Shown in pieces: positions 32,200-41,969 of a stretch of DNA of 64,000 bases (positions are counted from its first letter, which is position 1; each line of letters begins with the position of its first letter). Source of the stretch: Antilocapra americana (Eukaryota; Chordata; Mammalia; Artiodactyla; Antilocapridae). The stretch is from the NCBI GenBank assembly GCA_007570785.1, contig ML662465.1, positions 6,127,974-6,191,973 of the forward strand, given 5' to 3'. Under the pieces are notes generated by a model that did no database searches, was not told the DNA's origin, and worked only from the letters and a program-made list of their open reading frames with translations. Made by a program: the position numbers and the translations under genes.

Positions 32200-32698
32200 G
32201 AGCTAGTTCATGGTATATAGTTGATTTAATAACATCTCCAACTCTTCACCCCTCCCTGTAGCCATACTCTTTGTAATGTGGCTTCACAGCTCCTCCCATT
32301 CCCAGCAACTTGCTTTGGTCAATAGGAATTTAGCAGTTGCGACATAAGCAGAGGCTTGAAAAAGCATTGGCCATCTTCTCTTGCTTCTCTGTCCCCCTCC
32401 TGAGAACATGCCCTGTTAACTTGCTACAGGATGGGACATGTTGAACACAACTGAGTCATCCCATTTGTCCCAGCTGAGGTAACCCGAGAATTCACCCAGT
32501 TCCCAGCTGACCCCCTGGACATGTGAGAGGGTCCAGTTGAGTCGTTTTGTTGACCTTCGGCCAACCTCAGATTCATGAGTGAACTTAACAGAGACCAGGA
32601 AACCCACCTACACGATCCACAGATTCATGAGCTGACTGAATGCTTAGTGTTTTAAGTCACTAAATCTAGAGATGGTTTTTGTTGGTTTGTTAGAGCAA
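32200..32698 (+). mobile_element. MaLR-type solo LTR (MLT1-like)
   Basis: 'ttgctttggtcaataggaat', 'gcagaggcttgaaaaagc', 'accccctggacatgtgag' and 'gttttaagtcactaaatct' follow the order of an old MLT1-like mammalian LTR. No internal viral coding region is seen. The Bov-tA at 32701 sits at its 3' end. Confidence 0.6.
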
Positions 32699-32700
32699 CA

Positions 32701-32930
32701 GTGGGCTTCCTTGGTGGCTTAGACCATAAAAGATCTGCCTGCTATGCAGGAGACCCAGGTTCGATCCTTGGTTTGGGAAGATCTCCTGGAGAAGGGAATG
32801 GCTACCCACTCCAGTATTCTTGCCTGGAGAATTCTATGGACAGAGGAGCCTGGCAGGCTACCATCAATGGGGTCGCAAAGAGGGGTCACAAAGAGTTGGA
32901 CAAGACTGAGCAACTGAGCACACACACATG
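32701..32930 (+). mobile_element. Bov-tA SINE
   Basis: Plus-strand copy with a short repeat of the body motif ('ggggtcgcaaag' then 'ggggtcacaaag') near 32870-32892 and a CA tail. Confidence 0.93.
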
Positions 32931-32949
32931 CCATCAAAGGTGAAGCTGA

Positions 32950-33159
32950 TGGCATTGAAACATGTAAAATGAAATGAATTGTCAGCCCAGGGTGCTCAGG
33001 GCTGGTGCCCTGGGATGACCCAGAGAGATGGAATCGGGAGGGACCTGGGAGGGGGGTTCTGGAAGGGGAACACGTGTAGACCCATGGCGGATTCATGTCA
33101 ATGTATGGCAAAACCAATACGATAATGTAAAGAAAAAATAAATTAATTAATTAAAAAAA
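32950..33159 (+). mobile_element. L1-BT 3' end, heavily 5'-truncated
   Basis: Only the last 210 bp of a ruminant L1 is present: 'ggcattgaaacatgtaaaat', 'cacgtgtagacccatggcgg', 'atgtatggcaaaaccaatac' and an A-rich tail. The 14-bp duplication aaaggtgaagctga lies at 32936-32949 and 33160-33173. Confidence 0.93.
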
Positions 33160-33173
33160 AAAGGTGAAGCTGA

Positions 33174-33944
33174 AGAACCTTGACAGGACAGGAAAAAGGC
33201 AGCACTAAGGATCCATTGAATAGGATCTAGTGAACAATCTCTTCAAGTAGCTGCTCTCAGGATAAACCAGCTCTGACTTGATCTTTTCTTTGGTTGGAAG
33301 CATTTTATCATTTGATAGGAACCTTTTATCATTCTTCTCAGCAGTTAGGTTCCAGAGAAAGAATCTAGTTGCTGCAATTTGGGATCTGTTCCCTCCCCTG
33401 GCACCTTGATTGACAATCATACCAAAACCACATGCCATGGGAGAAGGGTGAGTCCCTAAAGAAATACTGAAGTGCAGTTGCCAAAAAATGAGGCATGAAT
33501 TCTGGGCAGGGCAGAGTAACATAAGTCCACTACAGGCTCTGGCTCTCTCTCCTGGTTTTATAGCATCCACTTTGTCCACAAGCCAGGCTAGTAGGAGCAC
33601 TGGCCAGTGCTGGATGACAGGCCGAGCATCCAAAAGATTCTTGAACAATTGAAATTGCAGCACAAAGCTAGCAGGATGCAATTAAATAGGGATTGATGTG
33701 AAGGCCTACCCTTGAGTCCAGAGGAAATAACAGCTGGTGGAAGACGAGGTCAGAGGCCTGATGCATAATGGTAGCTCTTATGGAAAAGACCACAAGCTTA
33801 GATTGAGCCAGTAATGGGAGGAGGTGGCCGGGGATGGTGGTCTAATGCTGGGCTAAAGAGAGGGTTTGGAAATAGTACTCTTTCCCTGAGTACAACCTCC
33901 AGTTCTGCGTGGCTCATCTGGAATAATAATAGACTAAGACTATT
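33174..33944. other. No gene supported; long minus frame
   Basis: A 158-codon minus-strand frame (33205-33681) has no domain, no Kozak support and no neighbouring exon evidence. At this length a few such frames are expected by chance in 64 kb. Confidence 0.4.
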
Positions 33945-34170
33945 GATTCAGTTGTTACTGCACATCAGGAACTGTGCACTGCCTGGTTCATTTCAGTTAA
34001 TCAATGTAAGCACACATTGTTATTGTTACCACTATACAGGTGTGGTAAGTGAGGCAAGGAGAGGTTAAGTGAACTTTTCCAAGGTCACACAGCTTTGATG
34101 GAGCCAGCTTTGGACCCAGACACTCTGACTCCAGAGTCTGAGCTCAGAGCCACTAGCTAGGCTGGCACTT
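33945..34170 (+). repeat. MIR SINE, near full length
   Basis: 'ggcaaggagaggttaagtga', 'ccaaggtcacacagctttg' and 'tctgactccagagtctgagc' follow the MIR consensus. Confidence 0.88.
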
Positions 34171-34221
34171 AGGGAGTGGGACAGTGACACTCTGCTCTCA
34201 TTTGGGGGACAGGAGGAACGA

Positions 34222-34325
34222 GCACCCCATTGAGTGCTACAAACATGCTAGGAGCTTTATTATACACTAGTTTATTCCCTCCTAGAAGGCAAGTATTCTA
34301 GATTCCATTTCAAACCCAAGGCTTA
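34222..34325 (+). repeat. MIR SINE 5' fragment
   Basis: 'cattgagtgctacaaacatg' and 'ctagaaggcaagtattctag' resemble the MIR first half. Confidence 0.6.
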
Positions 34326-34624
34326 ATAGGAAAAGAACTAGGATGTCTGGATGAATCAAGAACTGGTATGCTTTTACCTGAAATAAACATAAGGTTGGGT
34401 AGATTTGGGAGTGGGGCAAATAATTGAGGGTTGTCAGGGTTATATTTATTTAAATTTGTTTTGTTTAACTCCTATTAACATCATAACTCCTGTTCTGTTT
34501 AACATCCTGTTGATGGAGTGAGCACAATGGGTAAAATGTACAGCAACGTAACTTTTTCTCAAAGTTATAAAGGTCCTCCTGATATAGCTTATTAATACTT
34601 ACAGTCATACTAAATATAATAAAG

Positions 34625-34905
34625 ATCAGACCATTTACTAAGCACTTATTATGTGCTAATAACTTCACAGTCATTATATATAATGTTATTTTAATAATAA
34701 CATCGTAGTAATGGTTGTTATTGAGCACTTATGCCAGGCACTGTGCCACAACTTTAAATAATAGGTGCTTTTTTATCCCCATTTTGTAAGTGATAAAGTG
34801 AGGCACAGAGGGACTAAAGCTAACCAAGGTCGCACATCCAGGAAGAGGTACACAATCCAGCAGCTGGCTCCAGGCTAAAGTTCCAATAATTACACAGCCC
34901 CGTCC
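34625..34905 (+). repeat. Two adjacent MIR copies
   Basis: A 5' MIR piece ('taagcacttattatgtgc') is followed by a fuller MIR from about 34705 ('ttgagcacttatgccaggc', 'gtgaggcacagagggac', 'ccaaggtcgcacatccagg'). Confidence 0.8.
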
Positions 34906-35129
34906 CTCTGGAACAGCAGGTAAGAATTATGGACTCATGGCTGGGAAACACTAGAATTCCAGCACCCTAGGTAGCTCTGACCTGATTGAAATCTAAGGCT
35001 CCTCCCACTCTGGGAATCGAAAGACCCGGAGCACAGACCTGGGTGAATAAGGGCAGATAAACCCTACACAGCTGGGGATCCCTCCCCCTGTCCCCGGGGT
35101 CCAGGCTGCAAGGCCAGAATGCTGGATGC

Positions 35130-35345
35130 ACAAGGATTTCAGCCTTGCTGAGATCAGCCCGCGTGTGTTTTATTAAAAGGAAGTATTTACCCGGCCTCCT
35201 CCTGGCAGGGCTGCGCGGTAGTTTATTAGGACTTCATTTGGAGTGTAAATTGTTGCTGGTTTATAAAAAGGCTCTGCAGAGCAGCTCCGCTGGGATGGCC
35301 CCAATCCACAGCAGAGGGCATGTGAGGTTTTAACTAAATCATTGA
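35130..35345. promoter_or_regulatory. Candidate conserved regulatory block
   Basis: Repeat-free block with three TTTAT-type sites (ttttatta at 35168, tttatta at 35222, tttataaaa at 35260) and several retained CpGs (ccgcg, cccgg, ctgcgcgg). The mix suggests sites for CDX/HOX- or MEF2-like factors, but this is inference without alignment. Confidence 0.3.
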
Positions 35346-35687
35346 TTTCCCTCCGGAAGGAGCAGCAGAGATATGAGCCACTCACTTGGCTGCTTAGCTG
35401 CTGTCTTCTCGCACCTGGAGGGCAAAGGTGGCCAGACTCCCCGGTTCCCTCCCGTCTCCCATCTCTGAACACATGCTCGCATGCGCAGACACATTCCTCT
35501 AATTTGTCTAAGGGCGTGTACCATTCTGTTGCATTGCCTAGAAGGCCAGTACAGTCTGAAGAATCTCTGACTGGGGTCAGGGGTGGGTGGCTGTTGATCT
35601 TCAGTTACAGCACGTGGTGGTCACCAACTCCATCTCTGGAAGGAGACAGATTTGGGTCCAAATGCCAGTTGGACAACCTTGAGCTTG
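35346..35687. other. No gene supported
   Basis: A 138-codon plus frame (35342-35758) starts in single-copy sequence and runs into the transposon at 35688. No domain is visible, so I do not call it. Confidence 0.4.
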
Positions 35688-35838
35688 GGTTGTCAGATTC
35701 AGGAAATAAAAATACAGAACACACAGTTAAATTTGAATTTCAGATAAACAATGAATAATTTTTTGGTCTAAGTATGGAACTAGCTTCTCTGAAATTTAAA
35801 TTTAGACATCCTGCATTGGATCTGGCAAGACTCCTCGG
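35688..35838. mobile_element. Palindromic non-autonomous DNA transposon (MER53-like)
   Basis: 'gggttgtcagatt' at the left and 'ggatctggcaag' at the right are inverted ends. The interior ('gttaaatttgaatttcagat' and 'tctgaaatttaaatttagac') is self-complementary. The family name is tentative. Confidence 0.65.
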
Positions 35839-35839
35839 G

Positions 35840-35975
35840 GCAGGAGATTGACCTCTGAGCCTTCATTTCCTCACCTGTAAAATCTCCCAATTCTTATGAG
35901 GTGTGTCAGGCAATGCCCATAATGTGCTTAATACATTGTAATCTAGTAATCTATTAATGTGCAATAAATGTTACA
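35840..35975 (+). repeat. MIR SINE fragment
   Basis: 'gagccttcatttcctcacctg' and 'gaggtgtgtcaggcaatgc' match MIR. Confidence 0.65.
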
Positions 35976-36054
35976 TTTACAATTTATATAACCCAGTCTG
36001 CATTCTTTTACAGTCATTTGTTTACATCATCAGTTTTAGATTGATGGGAGGACC

Positions 36055-36145
36055 AGTTCATCCTAATCTTTGTATCTCGAATGCCAAGAAATTTCCTGGG
36101 ACTGAATAGGTGCTAGTAATATATGCTAAATAATTGAACTGATTG
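36055..36145 (+). mobile_element. L2 3' tail
   Basis: 'atctttgtatctcgaatgcc' and 'gactgaataggtgctagtaa' are diverged L2 end motifs. Confidence 0.55.
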
Positions 36146-36394
36146 TCAGTGTAACAGTTGCAAAAATCAAGAACTAGCAAGTGAAAAATTTAAAATCCTG
36201 GGAATATTTATCCCAAAAGCAAGAGTCCCAACTTTTTTAGATCAAAATTGCCTATCTGTTGACACAGTTAGTGCATCACAGTTAAGATATTAAGGACACT
36301 TGAGTCTGCCATGTTCAAATTTTTCCCTCTTTGGTTTGTTTATTCCCTCTCTGCTATTACTAGACTTGACAATGGCATTCACATCTATAGGGTG

Positions 36395-36495
36395 TTTTCC
36401 TAGTCTTATTGAGATATAATTGACATATAATACTCGGTTTCAGTTTTACATCATAATGACTTGACATACATAAATTGCAAAATGATGCATGGTTC
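36395..36495 (-). mobile_element. Old L1-related fragment, antisense
   Basis: 'cttattgagatataattgac' and 'atgacttgacatacataaat' match the phrase seen at 28290 and 63145. Confidence 0.55.
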
Positions 36496-36509
36496 AAATT
36501 TTCTGATTC

Positions 36510-36650
36510 TTCCTCCACTCTGTTGTTCTCAGTTTTCTCATCTCTAAAATGGAGAAAATAATAGTACCTACTTCAAAAAGCTCCTACAAGTTCATAAAAT
36601 GCTTATTTCAGCACCAGGCACACAGATCTAGGTGCTCGGTTAACGGAAGA
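36510..36650 (+). repeat. MIR SINE fragment
   Basis: 'cagttttctcatctctaaaatgg', 'aataatagtacctacttc' and 'gcaccaggcacacag' follow MIR. Confidence 0.8.
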
Positions 36651-36839
36651 TATTTTTTATGCCAGTCCTCACCCTGTGTCACCAGGGAGACATTGACAGG
36701 ACAGCAGGGCGCAGATGGCCCGCCTGCATCTTCAAAGGGCGCAGAGACTCGCTCAAAGAGGCCTGGATACTGAGCTTGGTGTGCAGAGATGGCCCGTGGC
36801 ACTTGACCAGCGTCTGACACATTTGTTTAGTGTCTGTCT

Positions 36840-36955
36840 TGAGTGTCACTAGAGTGTAACTCAACGAGGGCAGTTGCTCTTAAGTTCTTGTTTTCCAGAA
36901 CGTCTTAGAAGACCACCTGGCACAGAGTGAGTGTATGAGTTGGTAGGGCAATAAA
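36840..36955 (+). mobile_element. L2 3' tail
   Basis: 'agtgtaactcaacgagggcag' and 'cacctggcacagagtgag' match the L2 end. Confidence 0.6.
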
Positions 36956-36999
36956 GACATCAACTTGAGAGATTTTGTATTTTGATTCTCCTTCCTTTG

Positions 37000-37050
37000 C
37001 TCTCTACTCGCTTCTTATCCTCCTTTCCTTCTTTCCTTCCTTTGAAGGTA
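37000..37050. repeat. Pyrimidine-rich TTCC repeat
   Basis: 'cctttccttctttccttcc' and neighbours form a short CT-only tract. Confidence 0.8.
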
Positions 37051-37380
37051 AGATATGTGTGTATAGAGGCTGGAAAGAAAGGGCCCAGGAAGCAGTGGAT
37101 AGACAGCACTATAGTCGTTCTGCAGATATTGTGGAAGGCATGGAATCCTCTCTCTCCTCTTAAGGCAGTTCATTCATCCAAGTAACACTTCCTGTTCAAT
37201 GTGACATCAGGAGTTATCATTCGCTCTAACCCGCCTCCCTCTGATGGGCGGGAGTGAGGGGTGATGTAAACAGAGTGACGAAGGAATGAAGCTGATATAC
37301 ATCTTGTAGTTTAGAATGTTCTCCAAGATATATTAAGTTGGGGGGATGTTATGTGGTGTGTAAAGTATGTTCTCTGTCTT

Positions 37381-37412
37381 ACACACACACACACGTGTGT
37401 GTGTATGTGTAT
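37381..37412. repeat. (AC)n(GT)n palindromic microsatellite
   Basis: An AC run switches directly to a GT run at 37394/37395. This gives a 20-bp perfect palindrome (37385-37404) within alternating purine-pyrimidine sequence. Confidence 0.92.
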
Positions 37413-37602
37413 GTTTATATTATGCAGGACATCCCTGCAAGGATGTCAAGAAACTGCTCACAGTGGTTGCCTCTTAGGGAGAGAACTGGGGAAAAGGCAG
37501 GTTTCTGGAATGGGAGAGAGGTAAATTTTCATTCTATACCATTTTGCTTTATCAACTATTTTGCCATATATATGAATTATCGTTTTAATTCTTGGTGGTG
37601 GA

Positions 37603-37718
37603 GGTGGTTTACTCACTCAGTCGTGTCTGACTTTTTGTGACCCTATGGACTGTAGCCTGCCAGGCTCCGCTGTCCATGGGATTTCCCAGGCAAGAATACT
37701 GGAGTGGGTTGCCAATAC
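37603..37718 (-). mobile_element. Bov-A monomer or truncated Bov-tA
   Basis: Only the BovB-derived body is present on the minus strand, stopping at 'ggagtgggttgcc'. Confidence 0.88.
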
Positions 37719-37734
37719 TTAGAGTAGTGTTAAA

Positions 37735-38185
37735 AAAATATTTGGAGGCTAACCAAAAGTATTTTTAATGTTTTTTTCTCATTATAAAATAATATATTCT
37801 GAAAAAAATGAAAAAGCAATTTTAAAAAAGGAAGAAGACATGTGTAATTCCATCAATCAGAAATAGCCATTGGTTACATTTTGGAGGATGTTCTACTGTT
37901 TTTTCCAGTGTACATATACTTTCTTCCAACCATATTCTAGTGGTTTGTATCCTGAGGTTTCCAATATTTAACCATATACTGGGCACAGTTTCTCACAATC
38001 ATTAAAATAGGCTTCTGAACAAAACAGCTGTGATAGAGCTGTACCCTTATTACTGGACATTAAGTTGTCCTGGATTTTTCTAATTAATATAAATAATGCT
38101 GCAATATACACCTTATGTATACATTTCAGATATTTCATTGATGAATATTCTTTGATAAGAAATCGTGAGGCAAAAGACTAGATGT
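37735..38185 (-). mobile_element. Old L1M-type fragment, antisense
   Basis: 'aaatagccattggttacattt', 'aaataatgctgcaatatac' and 'gatattctttgataagaa' type text is the reverse strand of an old L1 3' region. Confidence 0.6.
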
Positions 38186-38465
38186 GTCTACTTTAATCTG
38201 TATTAACATAGAGAAAATATTTATGATATAGTCAGAAAAAAGCAAGATATGGTATGATTCATTTTTGCACACGTATAAGGGGATGCACTTGTGTCTGTAT
38301 GTGCATACAGACACACAATACATATGATATACATACATATATCTGTATGATAAAAAGGTAGAGAAGATACACACCAAAAAATTAACCATTTTCTCAAGAT
38401 GGTGGGATCTAGAGTAATTTTTGTTTTCATCTTTTTTGCTTCTATTTTATAAAATGTCTACTGTA
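38186..38465 (+). mobile_element. Old L1M-type 3' fragment, sense
   Basis: 'aaagcaagatatggtatgattc' and 'ttgttttcatcttttttgc' match the forward L1M 3' UTR. A perfect 11-bp hairpin (gtgtctgtatg / catacagacac) lies at 38291-38314. Confidence 0.55.
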
Positions 38466-38884
38466 GTGGATACTGTAATATAGCACACATGTCCCTGCCT
38501 CCAGCTTCCAAGACACTTTACAGGAATTTCCCTCACTCAGGGTCACACACACACGCTTCCTGGGGCCACGTGCACCCAGTGACCCGTCTCTGTTAACACA
38601 CAGAGGTCTAGTCCCTTGCCTTCATCCCAGCTCCTGAGCTCCCAGGGGATCAGCTGAGGCCTTTGTTGTGACTGTATCACGCCCAGTGTGTCCCTCTGCC
38701 CAACACTGCTTTCCTCACTTCTGCTTTCCAGGTAAGCCATCCTGCAGCGTCCACAATGAACACATGCATCCGGTGGTGAGGAAAACTTTAAAAAATTCCT
38801 CATAAAATGCCTTGCCTTTTTTATTCTAGATGGTCTTCCAACTATGAAAAATTGACTGCTCTCCAAAGTGACCAGTGAAATATA
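38466..38884. other. No gene seen
   Basis: A 107-codon minus frame (38543-38866) has no domain. A short CA run lies at 38545-38556. Confidence 0.4.
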
Positions 38885-39120
38885 CTATGATATCTGTTCC
38901 CCAGGTCATGCTGGGAAAGACGCTGAAGGCAATTAATCAATTAGTCCTTTTGTCTTCCAATAAATCCCCTTCCAGTGGTGTCTCTCCCTGATCAGTTGAC
39001 ATTTCCATAACCCACTTGCCACCTTACGCATGTTAAATGACTTCTTACTGTCCTAAACTTGGAGATTTTAATCTCATCTATTAAGCCAGCAGGCCTGGTA
39101 ATTCCCTGAATGCATTTTTA
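38885..39120. promoter_or_regulatory. Candidate conserved non-coding block
   Basis: Repeat-free, with 'ggcaattaatcaattagtcc' near 38930 and AT-rich homeodomain-like cores. Weak evidence. Confidence 0.22.
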
Positions 39121-39599
39121 TTGACTTTGTAAATCAGACTTCCCCACGTCAGGGACTGTGACCAGAAGAGAGGTGTTTGTCTGTGAAATTGGCTGGACAC
39201 AGACCATTGACTGAGATGATAACCAGTGATTTGTGGGGCCAGATAGACAAGCCACATGCACTAAGCAGATTAAAATATAACAAAACAAAAAGGTTCCATT
39301 ACCAGGAATACTGGCAAAGGGCAGAAGGATATTTGTGATAAAAGATAGAAAACAAACTAATTCCAAGTCTGGAAGGAAGCCTAAAACAGCCCTCTGCTCC
39401 CTCTTCAATGAGCTAAAGGGAAAGTATAGGGATGCTACACACAGCTAAGTAAACCTGTTTTTGCAAGCCCTTCAGTGAAAATCAGAGGAAGCCTAACTCT
39501 AGCCCTGCCTAGGCCCATATACATGATGCTATACACGCCTCCATACCTCTTGCGGCAGGAAGAGCTCACGAAAGTTGCAGTAATAATTTTAAACAGCTT
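39121..39599. other. No gene seen
   Basis: Unassigned sequence without supported frames. Confidence 0.4.
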
Positions 39600-40100
39600 T
39601 GGGCTGTCACCTTCCCACTGAGGATCAAACCTAAGGAAATCTAAGTCATCTGGCCCCTGAGTCTGTCCTGTGTCTCCCTCACTCTTATCCTTGCCTCTCT
39701 AGTCACATTGCCTCCTTGCTACTCCTCCAGCACTAGTACGTTTGGGCCTCAGGGCCTTTGCACCGGCTGTTCCTCCCGCCTGTAATGCTCTTACACCAGA
39801 CATCTCCAAGTCTAGTCTCTCTTCTCCGCTCAGGTCTCTGGACTGGTCTCATCTCTTCAAAGGGGCTTCTCTGCTCACTCAGTCTGAAATGCACCCCTCC
39901 CCCCACTTTCAGTGTCTCTATTCTCTTGTATTTTTAATCATAGTATGTATTATGAACTGATGTCATATTATTTATCACAGGCTTATATGTTCATTTTAAG
40001 TCTCACTCTTCCAGAGAACAGGGATTTTTGTCTGTTTTGTTCACTACTCTATTTCCAGTGCCTGAAAGTACTAAAGTATTTGTTGAATAAATGAATTATG
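39600..40100 (+). mobile_element. L2 LINE 3' end, long copy
   Basis: 'tcagggcctttgcaccggctg', 'gggatttttgtctgttttgttc', 'cagtgcctgaaagtac' and 'tatttgttgaataaatga' follow the L2a 3' end over 500 bp. Confidence 0.88.
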
Positions 40101-40129
40101 TATTCTACCTCTTCTCGTATCTTCATCCA

Positions 40130-40215
40130 AATGGCCCAATTCATTCCCTTATTTACTGAACAAATGTTTGTTGAGCACCTACAATATGCCAGGCCTTGTG
40201 CTGGGAGCTGATTCT
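40130..40215 (+). repeat. L2-type ancient repeat fragment
   Basis: 'tgttgagcacctacaatatgcc' and 'aggccttgtgctgggagc' match the old 'gagcacctac' family. Confidence 0.5.
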
Positions 40216-40414
40216 TACAAGAATCATATGATGATGTGTATGAAATTCTAAAGCACTATCAAAAATTAAGTTGCAACTCAGCAATAGTGACTATACAATT
40301 ATTGAAAAGAATCGAATGCCTATTTCCCTTGTCAATGTGAATATAATTACCTCTTGACCTATTTCTGGCAAATGGGATGACCACTTAAGTGATGTGTACA
40401 TTTTTTAGCAGTCT

Positions 40415-41040
40415 AGACCAGCACAGTCCAACAGAAATATGTGAGGGAACTTCCTGGTGGTACAGTGGTTAGGACTCCAAACTCTCACTGCTGAGGGCCC
40501 AGGTTCAATCTCTGGTCATGGAATCAAGATCTGGCAAGCAGCCAAAAAAGAGAAAAAGAGAAAAAATATATAATGTGAGACACATACATAATTTTGAATT
40601 TTCTAGTAAGCATATTTTTTAAAAGTAGAAAGAAAAAGGTTATATCAACAAATAATACATTTTATTTAACCCAAATATCCAACATGTTATCATTCCAATG
40701 TGTAATCAATGTTTCTAAGTTATTAATGAGATGTTTTACATTCTTTCTTCCATACTCGGTCTTCAAAATCTAGTGGATATTTTATATTTATAGCATGTCT
40801 CTATAATGATGCTAACTTTTCACTGGAAATAGTTGATCTGTATTTAGATTTCATAAAATTCACAGTTGAAAAAGTATATTCATTTATTCAAGTTGTTCCA
40901 AATACACTTAAAAGTCTTTCAATATCTGAACACAGTATCAGGATTTTTTTATTTAAATTTAAACTAAATAAAATTAAATACAAAATTCACTCCCTCAGTC
41001 TCAATGGCCACATTTGGATATCACATTGAATAGCCTACTT
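40415..41040 (+). mobile_element. Old MER-type DNA transposon split by a SINE
   Basis: 'agcacagtccaacagaaatat' and 'gtgagacacatacataattttg', then 'tttatttaacccaaatatcc', 'ttattaatgagatgttttac' and 'caatggccacatttgg', match a known mammalian DNA transposon (hAT-like, name uncertain). CHR-2 interrupts it at 40443. Confidence 0.65.
40443..40570 (+). mobile_element. CHR-2 type SINE
   Basis: 'gaacttcctggtggtacagtgg' starts it and 'gcagccaaaaaagag' leads to the A-rich tail. The host repeat text 'atatgtgag' / 'ataatgtgag' is repeated at its edges. Confidence 0.88.
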
Positions 41041-41139
41041 ATAGATACTAAAAAGGATAGGTATGCACCCCTCATGCCTCCGCTTTTCCGGAGTGGTGGT
41101 AACACCTGGAAGAACTGAACCCAGAGATGGAGCCATGTG

Positions 41140-41630
41140 TTATTTTTGTTGTTCAGTCACTAAGTTGTGTTCATTTCTTTGTGACCACATGGACTGCAGT
41201 AGTCCAGGCTTCTCTGTCTTCTACTGTCTCCTAGAGTTTGCTCAAACTCATGTCCATTGAGTCAGTGATGCCATCCAACCATCTCATCTTCTGTTGCCCC
41301 TTTCTCCTGCCTTTAATCTTTCCCAGCATCAGGGGCTTTTGCCAGTAAGTCAGCTCTTTGCATCAAATGGCCAAAGTACTGGAGCTTCAGCTTCAGCATC
41401 AGTCCTTCCAATGAATATTCAGAGTTGATTTCCTGTAGGATTGACTGGTTGGATCTCATTGTTGTCCAAGGGACTCTCAAGAGTCCCTTTCCAACACCAC
41501 AGTTCAAAAGCATCAATTCTTTGGCACTCAGCCTTCTTTATGATCTAGCTCTCACAACCGAATATGGCTAGTGGAAAAACCATAGCTTTAAGTATAACAG
41601 ACCTTTGTTGGCAATATAAAAAGAGATAAA
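41140..41630 (-). mobile_element. BovB LINE 3' end, antisense
   Basis: The terminal 490 bp of BovB on the minus strand. Its frame (41313-41516, minus) reads LKLKLQYFGHLMQRADLLAK, the C-terminal BovB product, broken by frameshifts. Confidence 0.93.
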
Positions 41631-41695
41631 CTTTCATCCTAATGAAGCTTCTATATTCTCAGGTCCTTTTGTTGTAGCAGTTTAGCCTATATATG

Positions 41696-41886
41696 GGCTT
41701 AGCCTTAACTAATATACCTCCCGGCTCATCCTATACCCTAGCCAGTACACCCTCTAGCGCAGCCCATTTCCTAACTACTACACCTCCTGGCTCAGCCCAT
41801 ACCTAACTAATATACCTCCCAGCTCAGCCCATGCACTAACTAGTATATCTCCTGGTCCAGCCTATATCCTGACCAGTACATCCACC
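41696..41886. repeat. 33-bp minisatellite, about six units
   Basis: Units start at 41696 (27 bp, shortened), 41723, 41756, 41789, 41821 and 41854, with spacing of 33, 33, 32 and 33 bp. Each carries a variant of 'ctcagcccat' then 'taactantatacctcc'. Divergence between units is moderate. It lies between two BovB copies of opposite orientation. Confidence 0.9.
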
Positions 41887-41969
41887 ACATGCTTCTTATA
41901 CCTCCCAGTCCTGGCTTCACTTTTCAAAACATTTATTATTATTACTAGCATCATTAATCACCATTAATA

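Noticed and set aside
33205..33681. 158-codon minus-strand frame
   Set aside because: No domain, no start context, no splice partner. A few frames of this length are expected by chance in 64 kb on six frames.
37735..38465. Antisense then sense L1M fragments considered as an old twin-priming inversion
   Set aside because: The two parts seem to overlap in L1 coordinates rather than abut, and no target duplication was found. Two separate insertions are as likely.
41696..41886. Regular 33-bp repeat considered as a CRISPR-like array
   Set aside because: There are no conserved repeats alternating with unique spacers. The whole unit repeats with divergence, and the genome is mammalian.
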